Virus record (IMG/VR): IMGVR_UViG_3300034102_001666
Location: 1-64,000 of that record
Reading direction: 5' to 3' (one strand)
DNA length: 64,000 bases
Source of the DNA: a virus
Shown here: in pieces, positions 24,576 through 32,526 of the stretch
How positions within the stretch are numbered: position 1 is the first letter of the stretch
Layout: each line of letters starts with the position of its first letter
Translations under genes and position numbers: made by a program
Notes under the pieces: model-generated
What the model was told of the DNA's origin: nothing
What the model saw: the letters and a program-made list of their open reading frames with translations, nothing else
Databases searched by the model: none

Positions 24576-24917
24576 ATGTGGGGATCATTTGACAATTCGT
24601 CCTACGCTTCTTTTCGAGAGGCTGCACTGGAAAAGTATGCGGAAAAGGTAGACAAAAGCTCTCTTGACTGTAACGACCCTCACGCCACTCCGAGTCACCC
24701 AACAAGCTCCCATATTGTAAAGTCGTGCTATCCCGGTGCACCCAAAGGGGGCAAGCTGATTCGATTCGGGCAGCAAGGTGTGAAGGGGTCACCGAAGAAA
24801 GAGGGAGAGTCAGAGTCTTACAAGGCCAGACGGCAGTCGTTTAAGGCGAGGCATGCTGCTAATATTGCGAAGGGGAAGTCTTCTGCTGCGTATTGGTCAG
24901 ACCGTGAGAAATGGTAG
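24576..24917 (+). CDS. Small basic protein with RFGxxG...SFKARH domain
   Basis: 113 residues from ATG 24576. The C-terminal 55 residues are Lys/Arg-rich, with GGKLIRFGQQGVKGSPKK, then RQSFKARHAANIAKGKSSAA and a final YWSDREKW. I recall this module in phage proteins of several groups, sometimes at the end of larger virion proteins. The first 55 residues hold two Cys and two His (SLDCNDPHATPSHP). It may bind nucleic acid, judging from charge. Function not established. Confidence 0.55.
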   Translation: MWGSFDNSSYASFREAALEKYAEKVDKSSLDCNDPHATPSHPTSSHIVKSCYPGAPKGGKLIRFGQQGVKGSPKKEGESESYKARRQSFKARHAANIAKGKSSAAYWSDREKW

Positions 24918-25012
24918 GTTAAACTAAAGAATTCTCCCTGGACACATGGGGAATGTAACTTCTGTAGAGGTGACCTAATGCGACAAAATACCTCAAACCA
25001 TGTGATGTGACG

Positions 25013-25021
25013 GGGTAAAAC
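25013..25021 (+). promoter_or_regulatory. GGGTAAA late-promoter candidate
   Basis: GGGTAAAAC 22 nt before the ATG at 25042. The gap 24918-25041 also holds an ATTCTCCC...GGGGAAT inverted repeat and no ORF. Confidence 0.58.
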
Positions 25022-25041
25022 AACTTAGTTGAGCCAAGAAA

Positions 25042-25557
25042 ATGAGAGGAGACTTTAGCGTACCCAACGTAGATCACCTCACAGAAGGAGTGCACTACCA
25101 CGTTGTAGACTGGGACTTTGCGGCGTGTGAATCCGATGAGAAGATGGTATTCGGTTTATGTAGAAAAGTCGGGGGAACCGGGGACAAAGACTTCGACTCA
25201 TCGAAAAGAAGCAAGCAAGAAGAGCAGCTAAGCAACGAAGCTCAGAAACAAGGTGCCGGGGCGTCAACAAAAGAGCAAGCGTCCGCAGCCAATAAAAAGG
25301 CTTTTACGGTTGAGGGGAAGAAGTTCGGCTGGGCCATCAAGGGAGGCAAGCCAGTAATCGTAGCCTGGGGGTCTGTTGCAGGAGAGGCAAAGGTGGGCCC
25401 GAAGCAAAAAGTGCCGTTCGCAAAGCAGCCGACCCAGTCGCAGTCCTCCGCAGTTCAAACGAACAGGGTAGAAGGGCTTAAGAAAGCCTTAGCGAGTCAA
25501 ACCACCGAGAGTGGGCGCCAGGCCATACAGAGTCAAATTCGTCAGCTCGGCGGTTAG
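25042..25557 (+). CDS. Hypothetical protein with a C...FG.CRK motif
   Basis: 171 residues. Residues 27-43 (FAACESDEKMVFGLCRK) hold a Cys pair laid out like the FTRC...YGT..CRKG motif of the proteins at 11897 and 19827, so it may be a distant form of that module. Next comes a Gln/Ala/Lys-rich linker, and then a small domain (AFTVEGKKFGWAIKGGKPVI). The C-terminus is low in complexity. It is a single gene behind its own GGGTAAA motif. No function recognised. Confidence 0.55.
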   Translation: MRGDFSVPNVDHLTEGVHYHVVDWDFAACESDEKMVFGLCRKVGGTGDKDFDSSKRSKQEEQLSNEAQKQGAGASTKEQASAANKKAFTVEGKKFGWAIKGGKPVIVAWGSVAGEAKVGPKQKVPFAKQPTQSQSSAVQTNRVEGLKKALASQTTESGRQAIQSQIRQLGG

Positions 25558-25572
25558 ACCCACAGTAGTGAA

Positions 25573-25581
25573 GGGTAAAGT
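25573..25581 (+). promoter_or_regulatory. GGGTAAA late-promoter candidate
   Basis: GGGTAAAGT 41 nt before the ATG at 25621; AAGAAGGGAA just before that ATG is a ribosome binding site. Confidence 0.55.
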
Positions 25582-25620
25582 TATGTACAACAAGAATCTC
25601 TTTTCTCAAGAAGGGAACCC

Positions 25621-26055
25621 ATGAATCCTAACTTCCCCGAGAATGAACTTCAGCTTGAAGGTTTCTCCCACACTCCGACGGATTACTACCGAGGAACTGT
25701 GATGGAACCCTCAGCCACCTCGACTCTCCGCCCCAGCTTCGGGGAGTACGACGCTATGGGCGAGCGGCACGAAGCGATATCGAGAGCAATTGCTGACTTG
25801 GGCTTTGCCATGAAGCTCTCTCGACAGCGTGGAGCGTTTCAAGAACTTCAAAGGCAGATGGCTGCGACAAAGAAACTTGTGAAAGAGCGCGAGGAAATTG
25901 ACGGCAAAATGGCAACGCTTGACCTGGCTCGAAAGAACAATGACGACCACAATATCGCTGCCGGTATGGAGACTTCCTACTCAGAGCGGATTGACTCTGT
26001 GAGTACCCGTATTAACCGTCTCCAAGGGCTGCTATCCAACTTTAGCGACTTTTAG
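25621..26055 (+). CDS. Hypothetical coiled-coil protein
   Basis: 144 residues. The first 45 are flexible; residues 55-140 are a helical hairpin or coiled coil (FQELQRQMAATKKLVKEREE, SERIDSVSTRINRLQGLL). No enzyme motif. The gene is preceded by a GGGTAAA motif and followed by a 77-bp gap. An assembly or internal virion role is possible, but nothing in the sequence decides this. Confidence 0.55.
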   Translation: MNPNFPENELQLEGFSHTPTDYYRGTVMEPSATSTLRPSFGEYDAMGERHEAISRAIADLGFAMKLSRQRGAFQELQRQMAATKKLVKEREEIDGKMATLDLARKNNDDHNIAAGMETSYSERIDSVSTRINRLQGLLSNFSDF

Positions 26056-26059
26056 TCCT

Positions 26060-26065
26060 TATACT
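26060..26065 (+). promoter_or_regulatory. Possible -10 box (TATACT)
   Basis: CTTATACTAG in the gap before the ATG at 26133. A GTTAAAC (26085-26091) follows; no GGGTAAA motif is present here. Confidence 0.3.
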
Positions 26066-26132
26066 AGCCCTAAGGAAACCAACCGTTAAACGATAAGATT
26101 CACTCGCTTCCACAATTTACACAACGTTAGAC

Positions 26133-26231
26133 ATGAATAAACTACACCGGAAGGACGAACTAGCTAAGATGAGTCTTCAACAAAAAGCCACTGAAAGGGA
26201 AATTGATAAAACAATACAGGAACGAGGTTGA
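26133..26231 (+). CDS. 32-residue leader-like ORF before the kinase gene
   Basis: A short helical, charged ORF (MNKLHRKDELAKMSLQQKA). It begins with MNKL like the duplicated module proteins, and the bases before it (ACAACGTTAGAC-ATG) resemble those before the ATG at 11897 (ACAACATCAGAC-ATG). It ends 5 nt before the GTG of the kinase-like gene. It could be a leftover of the duplicated head or a translated leader. Confidence 0.4.
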   Translation: MNKLHRKDELAKMSLQQKATEREIDKTIQERG

Positions 26232-26236
26232 GTCTA

Positions 26237-27505
26237 GTGAGACGCTGCACCAAGGGAAAGAGCTGCGGAGGTACCTGCATTAGCCGCGAGGCTAAGTGCA
26301 GAGCCTCCTTGACTCCTAAACTATCCCACCAAGTAGAAAACTTACAGGGATCATTAGCAGGCAAAGTTGCTAAGAATGGCGAGACAAACCCCTTGGTCAA
26401 GGACCTTATTGATGCCCTAGCCTTAGGCCCGAAGGCAACGGTCAATGCCAGTAGTGACTTCCCCTCGTTAAAGCGGGAGGCAGAGCGCCAGCTTGCTGAG
26501 CTACGTAACAAAGAGTATATGACGGACGAGGAGATAGACAGGGCTACGAAAGTTGAAAAGGCACTCTTTGACACATGGGTTAAGCACACCAGGGCGGACC
26601 GCCCAGCTATTCAAGAACGCCAAAACGCACTCGAATTCGACACCGAGTTCACACCAACCCTAAAGTTAGGTGGTAGCTACGACTGGAAACAGTCGTACGA
26701 GTCGGGGTCAAAAGGGCTAGGATCAGGATTGTACGGAGCGGTAATTGCATCCAAACCACCCCCGTCCGTAGTCGTGAAAAGAGGGGAGGTGGGGGAAAAT
26801 GAAGTGAGAATTCTTGAGAAATTAAGTGGAAAGGATATAACCCCCAAGCTAATCTCGGCTGAGATGAATAAGTCTGCTGAGTTCAACAACGCTGGGTACT
26901 ACCCTGGAAGAATAGCAATGTCCCGTGTAAAGGGTAAGTCAGCTGAAGACTTTGACTCTTACGAAAGCCCAGTTGGAAACACAACTGTGGGCGACTCTTA
27001 CTACGCCCTACGAAAGAAACTCCATGAGCAAGGTGTTGCCCATAATGACGCCCACGTAGGAAACGTAATTATCGATGACAAGGGGAAAGCACGTTTTGTT
27101 GACTTCGGTGTTTCACAGGATGACCCTCGTGCAGCTCTCTCAGAGGCCATTGGAGTTTTATCGGTGAGGTACTTACTACCCCCTGGTGCAATGCTCAGAA
27201 AGCCACTCAATGAAAACTCAGGGGATTTCCAGGCACGAGACAACAAGCAGTTTTACTTGCCACCATCCGCTACAGCTACTTCGAAGGGTACTACCCCCCA
27301 AACAAACCTCGGGAAGATTATACGAAACCGAATCAAAGTTTACACCGAGATGGAAAAGCTTGGTCTTAACAAAGACGATATTGCTGAGGTGGTGACCCAC
27401 AGTTTAGACCAACCACTCAGCTCTTACAACAAAGGTGCTTGGGGTAAGATCGGCAAGGACGACGCTGCAAGGCTTATTTCCATACTATACGAAGGGGTTA
27501 GTTAA
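26237..27505 (+). CDS. Cys-tagged protein kinase-like protein
   Basis: 422 residues from GTG 26237, with GAGG nine bases upstream; TTG 26228 is an alternative. Residues 4-21 carry the CTKGKSCGGTCIS-x4-C tag shared with 21891. After a helical region comes a complete kinase-type core: Gly-loop GLGSGLYGAV (about 160-169), ATP-site Lys in VVVKRG (181), a conserved Glu in GENEVRILEKL, the catalytic loop AHNDAHVGN (about 268-276) and metal-binding DFG (289). The H-N-D-x-H-x-x-N form is closer to RIO/Bud32 and small-molecule kinases than to classical Ser/Thr kinases. It should phosphorylate a protein or small molecule; the target is unknown. Confidence 0.72.
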   Translation: MRRCTKGKSCGGTCISREAKCRASLTPKLSHQVENLQGSLAGKVAKNGETNPLVKDLIDALALGPKATVNASSDFPSLKREAERQLAELRNKEYMTDEEIDRATKVEKALFDTWVKHTRADRPAIQERQNALEFDTEFTPTLKLGGSYDWKQSYESGSKGLGSGLYGAVIASKPPPSVVVKRGEVGENEVRILEKLSGKDITPKLISAEMNKSAEFNNAGYYPGRIAMSRVKGKSAEDFDSYESPVGNTTVGDSYYALRKKLHEQGVAHNDAHVGNVIIDDKGKARFVDFGVSQDDPRAALSEAIGVLSVRYLLPPGAMLRKPLNENSGDFQARDNKQFYLPPSATATSKGTTPQTNLGKIIRNRIKVYTEMEKLGLNKDDIAEVVTHSLDQPLSSYNKGAWGKIGKDDAARLISILYEGVS

Positions 27506-27666
27506 TGGAAAAGGATCAAAAGTACCTGGACTTAATGTCCCTCTACAAGAGGGTGAGGGGAAACCCACGCGAAAGAAGTCGCGCTCGGGAAATTCTTAAC
27601 ACGGCAATGGAGCTTGGGAAACGCGGAGTGAGCTCTGAGGCGAAAGAGGCAGCGAGGTACATTTGA
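27505..27666 (+). CDS. Small helical protein coupled to the kinase gene
   Basis: 53 residues, start codon overlapping the kinase stop (TAATG). Highly charged helices (YLDLMSLYKRVRGNPRERSR, AREILNTAMELGKRG). Translational coupling suggests that it works with or regulates the kinase-like protein. No motif is recognised. Confidence 0.5.
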   Translation: MEKDQKYLDLMSLYKRVRGNPRERSRAREILNTAMELGKRGVSSEAKEAARYI

Positions 27667-27668
27667 GG

Positions 27669-27678
27669 GGGTAAAAGT
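27669..27678 (+). promoter_or_regulatory. GGGTAAA late-promoter candidate
   Basis: GGGTAAAAGT, 41 nt before the ATG of the 1590-residue fibre gene. Confidence 0.55.
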
Positions 27679-27716
27679 ATGAGTGCCTCTGCACACAGTC
27701 TTAAGCTCTTTAGCAA

Positions 27717-30700
27717 ATGTCAGCCAAAGCCAAACGAATAGTTCTGAAGCGCTCCTCAATCGCCGGAAAGAGGCCGAGTGCGTCTCACCTTCCGCCAGGT
27801 GAAATCGGCTTAAACACAAACAGCGAAGAACCAGGGCTTTTCTTCTCAGTCACTGACGGTCAAGTAATTAAAGTTGGGCCCCCCTCAGTGCTGCCCCTTC
27901 CTCCTACGAACCTCCCGGAAAAGGGAGAGTTGTGGTTCGACACCGAGGACGGCACACTCAATGTAGGAGACGCAACGAGTCAATGGCGCACGGTGTCCGC
28001 TCCTTTCCTCGGTGGCGGGGGGAGCATAGTGTTTGTTGCGCCTGAGTTTAAGTACTCAACGGATTCTCTTCGAAACGACGGGCAAGCCTTGCCCTTTCAG
28101 ACTTTATCCCGAGCAATACTTGAGCTTTCGAAGATATACATAAGCCGCGTTTTAGCTGGTTTCCCCACTTCGAACGAAAGCAATCGCTATACGATCCTTC
28201 TCTCCTCCTCTCTCATAACAGCCAACAATGGCCCCGGTGTTAGCCTCGATGACTTCACTGTAAATTTCTCTTCTTCAGGCGACAAAGTTACAACTGCGCA
28301 ACTCCAGCAGTTCAACCCACTAAGTGGAGGGATAATTGTCCCCTTCGGCATCTCTATTATAGGGCTCGATCTAAAAAAGTGCGTTGTTTCCCCGGCATTT
28401 GTTCCGTCATATTTCAACCCGGCATTTCCTGCAGCTTATCAAGGAATTGACCAACCCTTAAGCTCAATTTTCAAATGCGTAGGAAATTCTGTAGCTGAGT
28501 CCTTCTCCGTAGTTGACAAATTGTCATCGAGAACTGTTATTTCAGTTACAGAAGAAAACGGACTAGCCGTTTTTATTTCCGAAAGACCGCACGGACACTT
28601 ATTCAATGATGTCGCGTCCGTAAGTTTCGAGCCGACTGTGGATCAGAGCACAGGGACATTCACCGCAGGGAACTACTATGTTGTCCCCATTGATACTGAC
28701 CGCTTTTACTTATCTTTCGGGTCTCAAACAGAGACTCCCGCTGCGGAGTACGTACCTTTCTCCTCTTTACCGACATTCAGTGATAAGACAACGCCGAAGT
28801 TTTTAGTGGAAAACACTCTAAAGTCTGCTCACAGGCTCAAGGTGTTCGAAAACGCAACTTTATTTGAGATTGGTGAGTACTTCACGAAAGTTCAGAAGGC
28901 ATTTCCTGACTTCTTTGGCGGGAAAGTCACAAAGGGCATGTCCCTAGTAGATAGCGGGGACTATACAATCGTAGCCCCAGTTGGGGCCTACCCTAACAAC
29001 GAGGATTCAAACACCACGAGAAACTCGCCGTTTTACGCAAAAGACGTTGTTCTCAGATCCGACTATGGCATGAACTGGGGGGATTTCGACGGGGCGTCTG
29101 TTTCCGGGTTTAAGTCGGTAGTCGCAGTCTCTTGCACAGCGGTTTCTTTACAGAACGACCCGTGCGTGTACGAAATTTACACAACCCTCGTAAACCCGGC
29201 CACGAAGCTACCAGAGCAAAAGTGGTGGAATTTGACTGAAGCGAAGTTTCTATCGACTCCAGTGGAGCTTCGCCCTTCTTCGCTGTCCGACGTTACAGTG
29301 AAGGATCAACTTTCCTTGTTAAACTCCACTCCCGTAAATAACATACGGTATTACTACAAGAGCCTCACGGAGCCAGGCGGCCAAAGCATAGGAATTGTAG
29401 ACATCGAAAGGGACTTTCGACACTTCGGGTTCCGCGTCAGGAATGGGGCTCACGGGCAGTTTCAATCTGTGTATAGTATCGGCCCTGCGATTGGGGTTTG
29501 GGCACTAAACGGCGGAACCTGCAGCCTAACAAATAGCACGACAAACTTCGGATCGGTTGCGTTTAAGTCTGAGGGTTTCCTTGGAATTAACACAATAGGC
29601 GGTGCGAAGCCTAACGGAAAGGGATTCGTTCTTGAGGGCGTTCAAAGGCCACTGGCCCTGCTTAAGTCTCAGGTAGAGAACCCAGACAACAAGAGAATAC
29701 TTTCCCTTGGGGGAAAGATTAAGGCGATTTATATCGACCCCGAGGACCCGAACACGCAAATACTAGAGCTGAGCTCAGACTTTTCCCCTTGTCACTTACT
29801 TCCTTACTCCTTAGGGCCAGGGACAGCACTTTGGGTTGAAACTGAGTCCTGCACCTACCGCGGATTTTTTGCCGCAGACGGGGGGCCAACGGTTATTACT
29901 GGCCTTGGGGACCCCGTAAACTTCGCTAAACTCCGCTTAAGGTCATCAGACAGTACGATACCGAATGATGAGAGTCTACTACCAATTCTTGGTGTCCCCT
30001 ATATTCGAAGGTTTACTGACCCAAGACAAGACTTTGAAAGATCGTACAGTCTGTTTATAAGAAACACCCTACCGAACGCTATTGCCCCACAAATAGGATC
30101 CGTACTAAGACTAAACCAAACCAGCCAACAACAGGGTTCAATTTCGCTAAGACCGAATGTTCAATTCGACCCAGGGGTCCTGGGGGGTTGGGGGAGACTC
30201 TTCACAGTTGACGCCATGGAGACGGGTGGACAAGGGTCTTCCCCTCAGTTTAATTACGTCATTGGGGATAGTAACCAAGATCTTACTTACTATGTGGCAA
30301 TTACGGCGACCGACTACAGTCGCCCCTGGGGGCAAGGAAGTAATTTCAACCTTCCGTCTGGATCGTACACGACATACAGAAACAGAAACTGGTACGCCGC
30401 TGAAAACAACCTGTGGAACTGCGTTTATTACGGTGAGGCTTCAAGTTTCACGGACAGCTTTGGTCCTTTCTCTGTGGCTCCGATCGAGACCTGCTCACCG
30501 TTCGTTGACACAAGTGTCCTGGAAAAACAAGAAAAGGTCTCAGAAACTTTTCAAGGTTCTTACGCGATCGACTCCTACCTGAGTACAGAGGGGTACTCAG
30601 AGCAGAGCTACTTTAGAGGTGCCACTGACCCCTACCCAACTTACTCTTCTCAGAGTGTTTATGACGGGGACGACAGCACAGAGAGTCTTGGACTGTGCCT

Positions 30701-32489
30701 AAAAGACTTAGCTGATGGCGCTGCCACCTACACGGTCTCTGCTTTGACTGAGGTGCAATTGAAACAAGACGCCACCTTAACTCCGCTACCCCGGAGATAC
30801 CGACCCTCAATAGTGGAATTTTCCGTTTTGTCGTCTGTTGATATTGAGAACCCACGTCAAACAACGTCGGTGATTCGACTTAGTTCTTCTTCTGGTGTTG
30901 AGTACATTCGAGTCATAAACTTGAACGGAACCGTCGTTCGAGGAATACGTCTAACTTATGAGAACAGTTACTACCCGACAACACTACCGGGAAACAACTG
31001 GCCACAGCAGACTGTAGTCACAGTTTGTAGTACAAATCCACTCCCTCAGCCTGAGCTTTACGACCCCGATTGGACTAGCACAAAAAGGGCAATGTATCGC
31101 TTCTTTGAAGTCATGGGCTATTCAAAGGGGGTCCTAAAACCTTATTTGGTTCCAAAGTACTGGGGGGAACGGCTAATGTCAATTATGTCCCTCGTTGGTA
31201 ATCTTCCCACAAACGGTTACTCATTGACGGTAGATAAATGGCCTCTTGAATTTAACCAACCTTCGATTATATCTGCCAACACCCACACTTGGGCTTACGC
31301 GGGTTACTATAACTACTCTCGAGGACTCCCCGAGTTTCAGAGCAACGACTTCACTCGAAAGTTAGCTACCGACTACCAAGCCACCACTACTTGGAGCGGG
31401 AGACTTACCGTAATGGGAGTGAATGATAAGGGGGAAATTGTTCAGTTTGGCCCACAGCGTCAAGCGCTAACAGCGAACTTCTACGAGTACTCTACTCCGA
31501 CAATTAACCCCAGCAACCAACAAATATATGAAGAACAGCCATACGTTGAGTTCCCTTCTCAAGTTGTTGTATACTCTGCCGACGACATCTCACCTGAGCT
31601 CAACGGGTCCCGTTCAACCTTTGACTTGACTCGCAGTGGCTTAGCAATACCCCCAGATCAGCTTTCCGCAGAATCCTTATTTGTAACTCTCGGAGCTTCT
31701 GTACAAAAGCCCTTTGTGAACTACTCTCTGATCGGGAACAGAATCCAATTCGCAGAATCCCCTCCAGCAGGCTTGTCCTGCAATATTCGGGTTGTAACCA
31801 GTGTTGACTCAAATCGAACTCTAACCGTTGCGTCTTTGAGCTTCGTTGAGCCCTTTGACGGAGCAAGAACGAACTTCACGGCCACCATTCCCTTAGACCC
31901 AAGCTTATTGGCCCCACTGGAAGTCACCGCCAACAACACGTTCGTATTTTTGGGTGGGGTGGAGCAAATACCCTTGTCCGCTGTCAACTCTTCTCTGCCG
32001 TTCTCTTATTCTGTTGAGAGGACCTCTCCAACAACTGTTCGGTTTTCCTTCACAGGAGTTCCCCCCGAAGGAACTACCCTAGACATTAGATCTGTTTGTT
32101 CGGGTTCGTACTGGTCTTTGCGTTCGACTTACCCTGTAGAAGTTTACTCACTTGACGACATTAGTGGGGAGTTTAACGGGGCTAGAACTTCATTCCCCTT
32201 AAAGTACGGAGGTAAGGTGGTGAATGCTTCTGCTGTAACAGCGGAGAATATTATGCTCAGCTTGGGTGGTGCGTTGCAGTTACCTGGTGTATCCTACACT
32301 GTGGAAAATTCTGTTTTGACTTTCTTAGACCCGACTGACGCCCCTCTACCTAACACCGTAGCAAACCTACGAGTAGTGTCCAACGCAGAGTTTATTTTCT
32401 GTCCAAACCAGGGTAAGTACGGGAGTAGTTTCTTAAGGTGGGGGCCGGGTATAGTCCTATCTCTGGCGAACGAGACGGGTGTGCTATGA
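27717..32489 (+). CDS. Large tail fibre/appendage protein, 1590 residues
   Basis: The N-terminal 100 residues (IVLKRSSIAGKRPS, LPPGEIGLNTNSEEPGLFFS, GELWFDTEDGTLNVG) are the attachment module seen again at 37147 and 39442. The body shares a fold with the next gene: FKSVVAVSCTAVSLQND, then VWALNGGTCSLTNSTTNFGS, and a terminal WAYAGYYNYSRGLPEFQS block. The last 270 residues contain three similar blocks (YSADDISPELNGSRSTFDL, SFVEPFDGARTNFTATIPL, YSLDDISGEFNGARTSFPL), each about 110-170 residues apart. It should be a virion surface fibre used in adsorption. A GGGTAAA motif precedes it. Confidence 0.7.
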   Translation: MSAKAKRIVLKRSSIAGKRPSASHLPPGEIGLNTNSEEPGLFFSVTDGQVIKVGPPSVLPLPPTNLPEKGELWFDTEDGTLNVGDATSQWRTVSAPFLGGGGSIVFVAPEFKYSTDSLRNDGQALPFQTLSRAILELSKIYISRVLAGFPTSNESNRYTILLSSSLITANNGPGVSLDDFTVNFSSSGDKVTTAQLQQFNPLSGGIIVPFGISIIGLDLKKCVVSPAFVPSYFNPAFPAAYQGIDQPLSSIFKCVGNSVAESFSVVDKLSSRTVISVTEENGLAVFISERPHGHLFNDVASVSFEPTVDQSTGTFTAGNYYVVPIDTDRFYLSFGSQTETPAAEYVPFSSLPTFSDKTTPKFLVENTLKSAHRLKVFENATLFEIGEYFTKVQKAFPDFFGGKVTKGMSLVDSGDYTIVAPVGAYPNNEDSNTTRNSPFYAKDVVLRSDYGMNWGDFDGASVSGFKSVVAVSCTAVSLQNDPCVYEIYTTLVNPATKLPEQKWWNLTEAKFLSTPVELRPSSLSDVTVKDQLSLLNSTPVNNIRYYYKSLTEPGGQSIGIVDIERDFRHFGFRVRNGAHGQFQSVYSIGPAIGVWALNGGTCSLTNSTTNFGSVAFKSEGFLGINTIGGAKPNGKGFVLEGVQRPLALLKSQVENPDNKRILSLGGKIKAIYIDPEDPNTQILELSSDFSPCHLLPYSLGPGTALWVETESCTYRGFFAADGGPTVITGLGDPVNFAKLRLRSSDSTIPNDESLLPILGVPYIRRFTDPRQDFERSYSLFIRNTLPNAIAPQIGSVLRLNQTSQQQGSISLRPNVQFDPGVLGGWGRLFTVDAMETGGQGSSPQFNYVIGDSNQDLTYYVAITATDYSRPWGQGSNFNLPSGSYTTYRNRNWYAAENNLWNCVYYGEASSFTDSFGPFSVAPIETCSPFVDTSVLEKQEKVSETFQGSYAIDSYLSTEGYSEQSYFRGATDPYPTYSSQSVYDGDDSTESLGLCLKDLADGAATYTVSALTEVQLKQDATLTPLPRRYRPSIVEFSVLSSVDIENPRQTTSVIRLSSSSGVEYIRVINLNGTVVRGIRLTYENSYYPTTLPGNNWPQQTVVTVCSTNPLPQPELYDPDWTSTKRAMYRFFEVMGYSKGVLKPYLVPKYWGERLMSIMSLVGNLPTNGYSLTVDKWPLEFNQPSIISANTHTWAYAGYYNYSRGLPEFQSNDFTRKLATDYQATTTWSGRLTVMGVNDKGEIVQFGPQRQALTANFYEYSTPTINPSNQQIYEEQPYVEFPSQVVVYSADDISPELNGSRSTFDLTRSGLAIPPDQLSAESLFVTLGASVQKPFVNYSLIGNRIQFAESPPAGLSCNIRVVTSVDSNRTLTVASLSFVEPFDGARTNFTATIPLDPSLLAPLEVTANNTFVFLGGVEQIPLSAVNSSLPFSYSVERTSPTTVRFSFTGVPPEGTTLDIRSVCSGSYWSLRSTYPVEVYSLDDISGEFNGARTSFPLKYGGKVVNASAVTAENIMLSLGGALQLPGVSYTVENSVLTFLDPTDAPLPNTVANLRVVSNAEFIFCPNQGKYGSSFLRWGPGIVLSLANETGVL

Positions 32490-32492
32490 CTA

Positions 32493-32502
32493 GGGTAAAA
32501 CT
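32493..32502 (+). promoter_or_regulatory. GGGTAAA late-promoter candidate
   Basis: GGGTAAAACT 27 nt before the GTG start at 32527. Confidence 0.58.
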
Positions 32503-32526
32503 CTTTATATATGTTAGTTCTGAACA

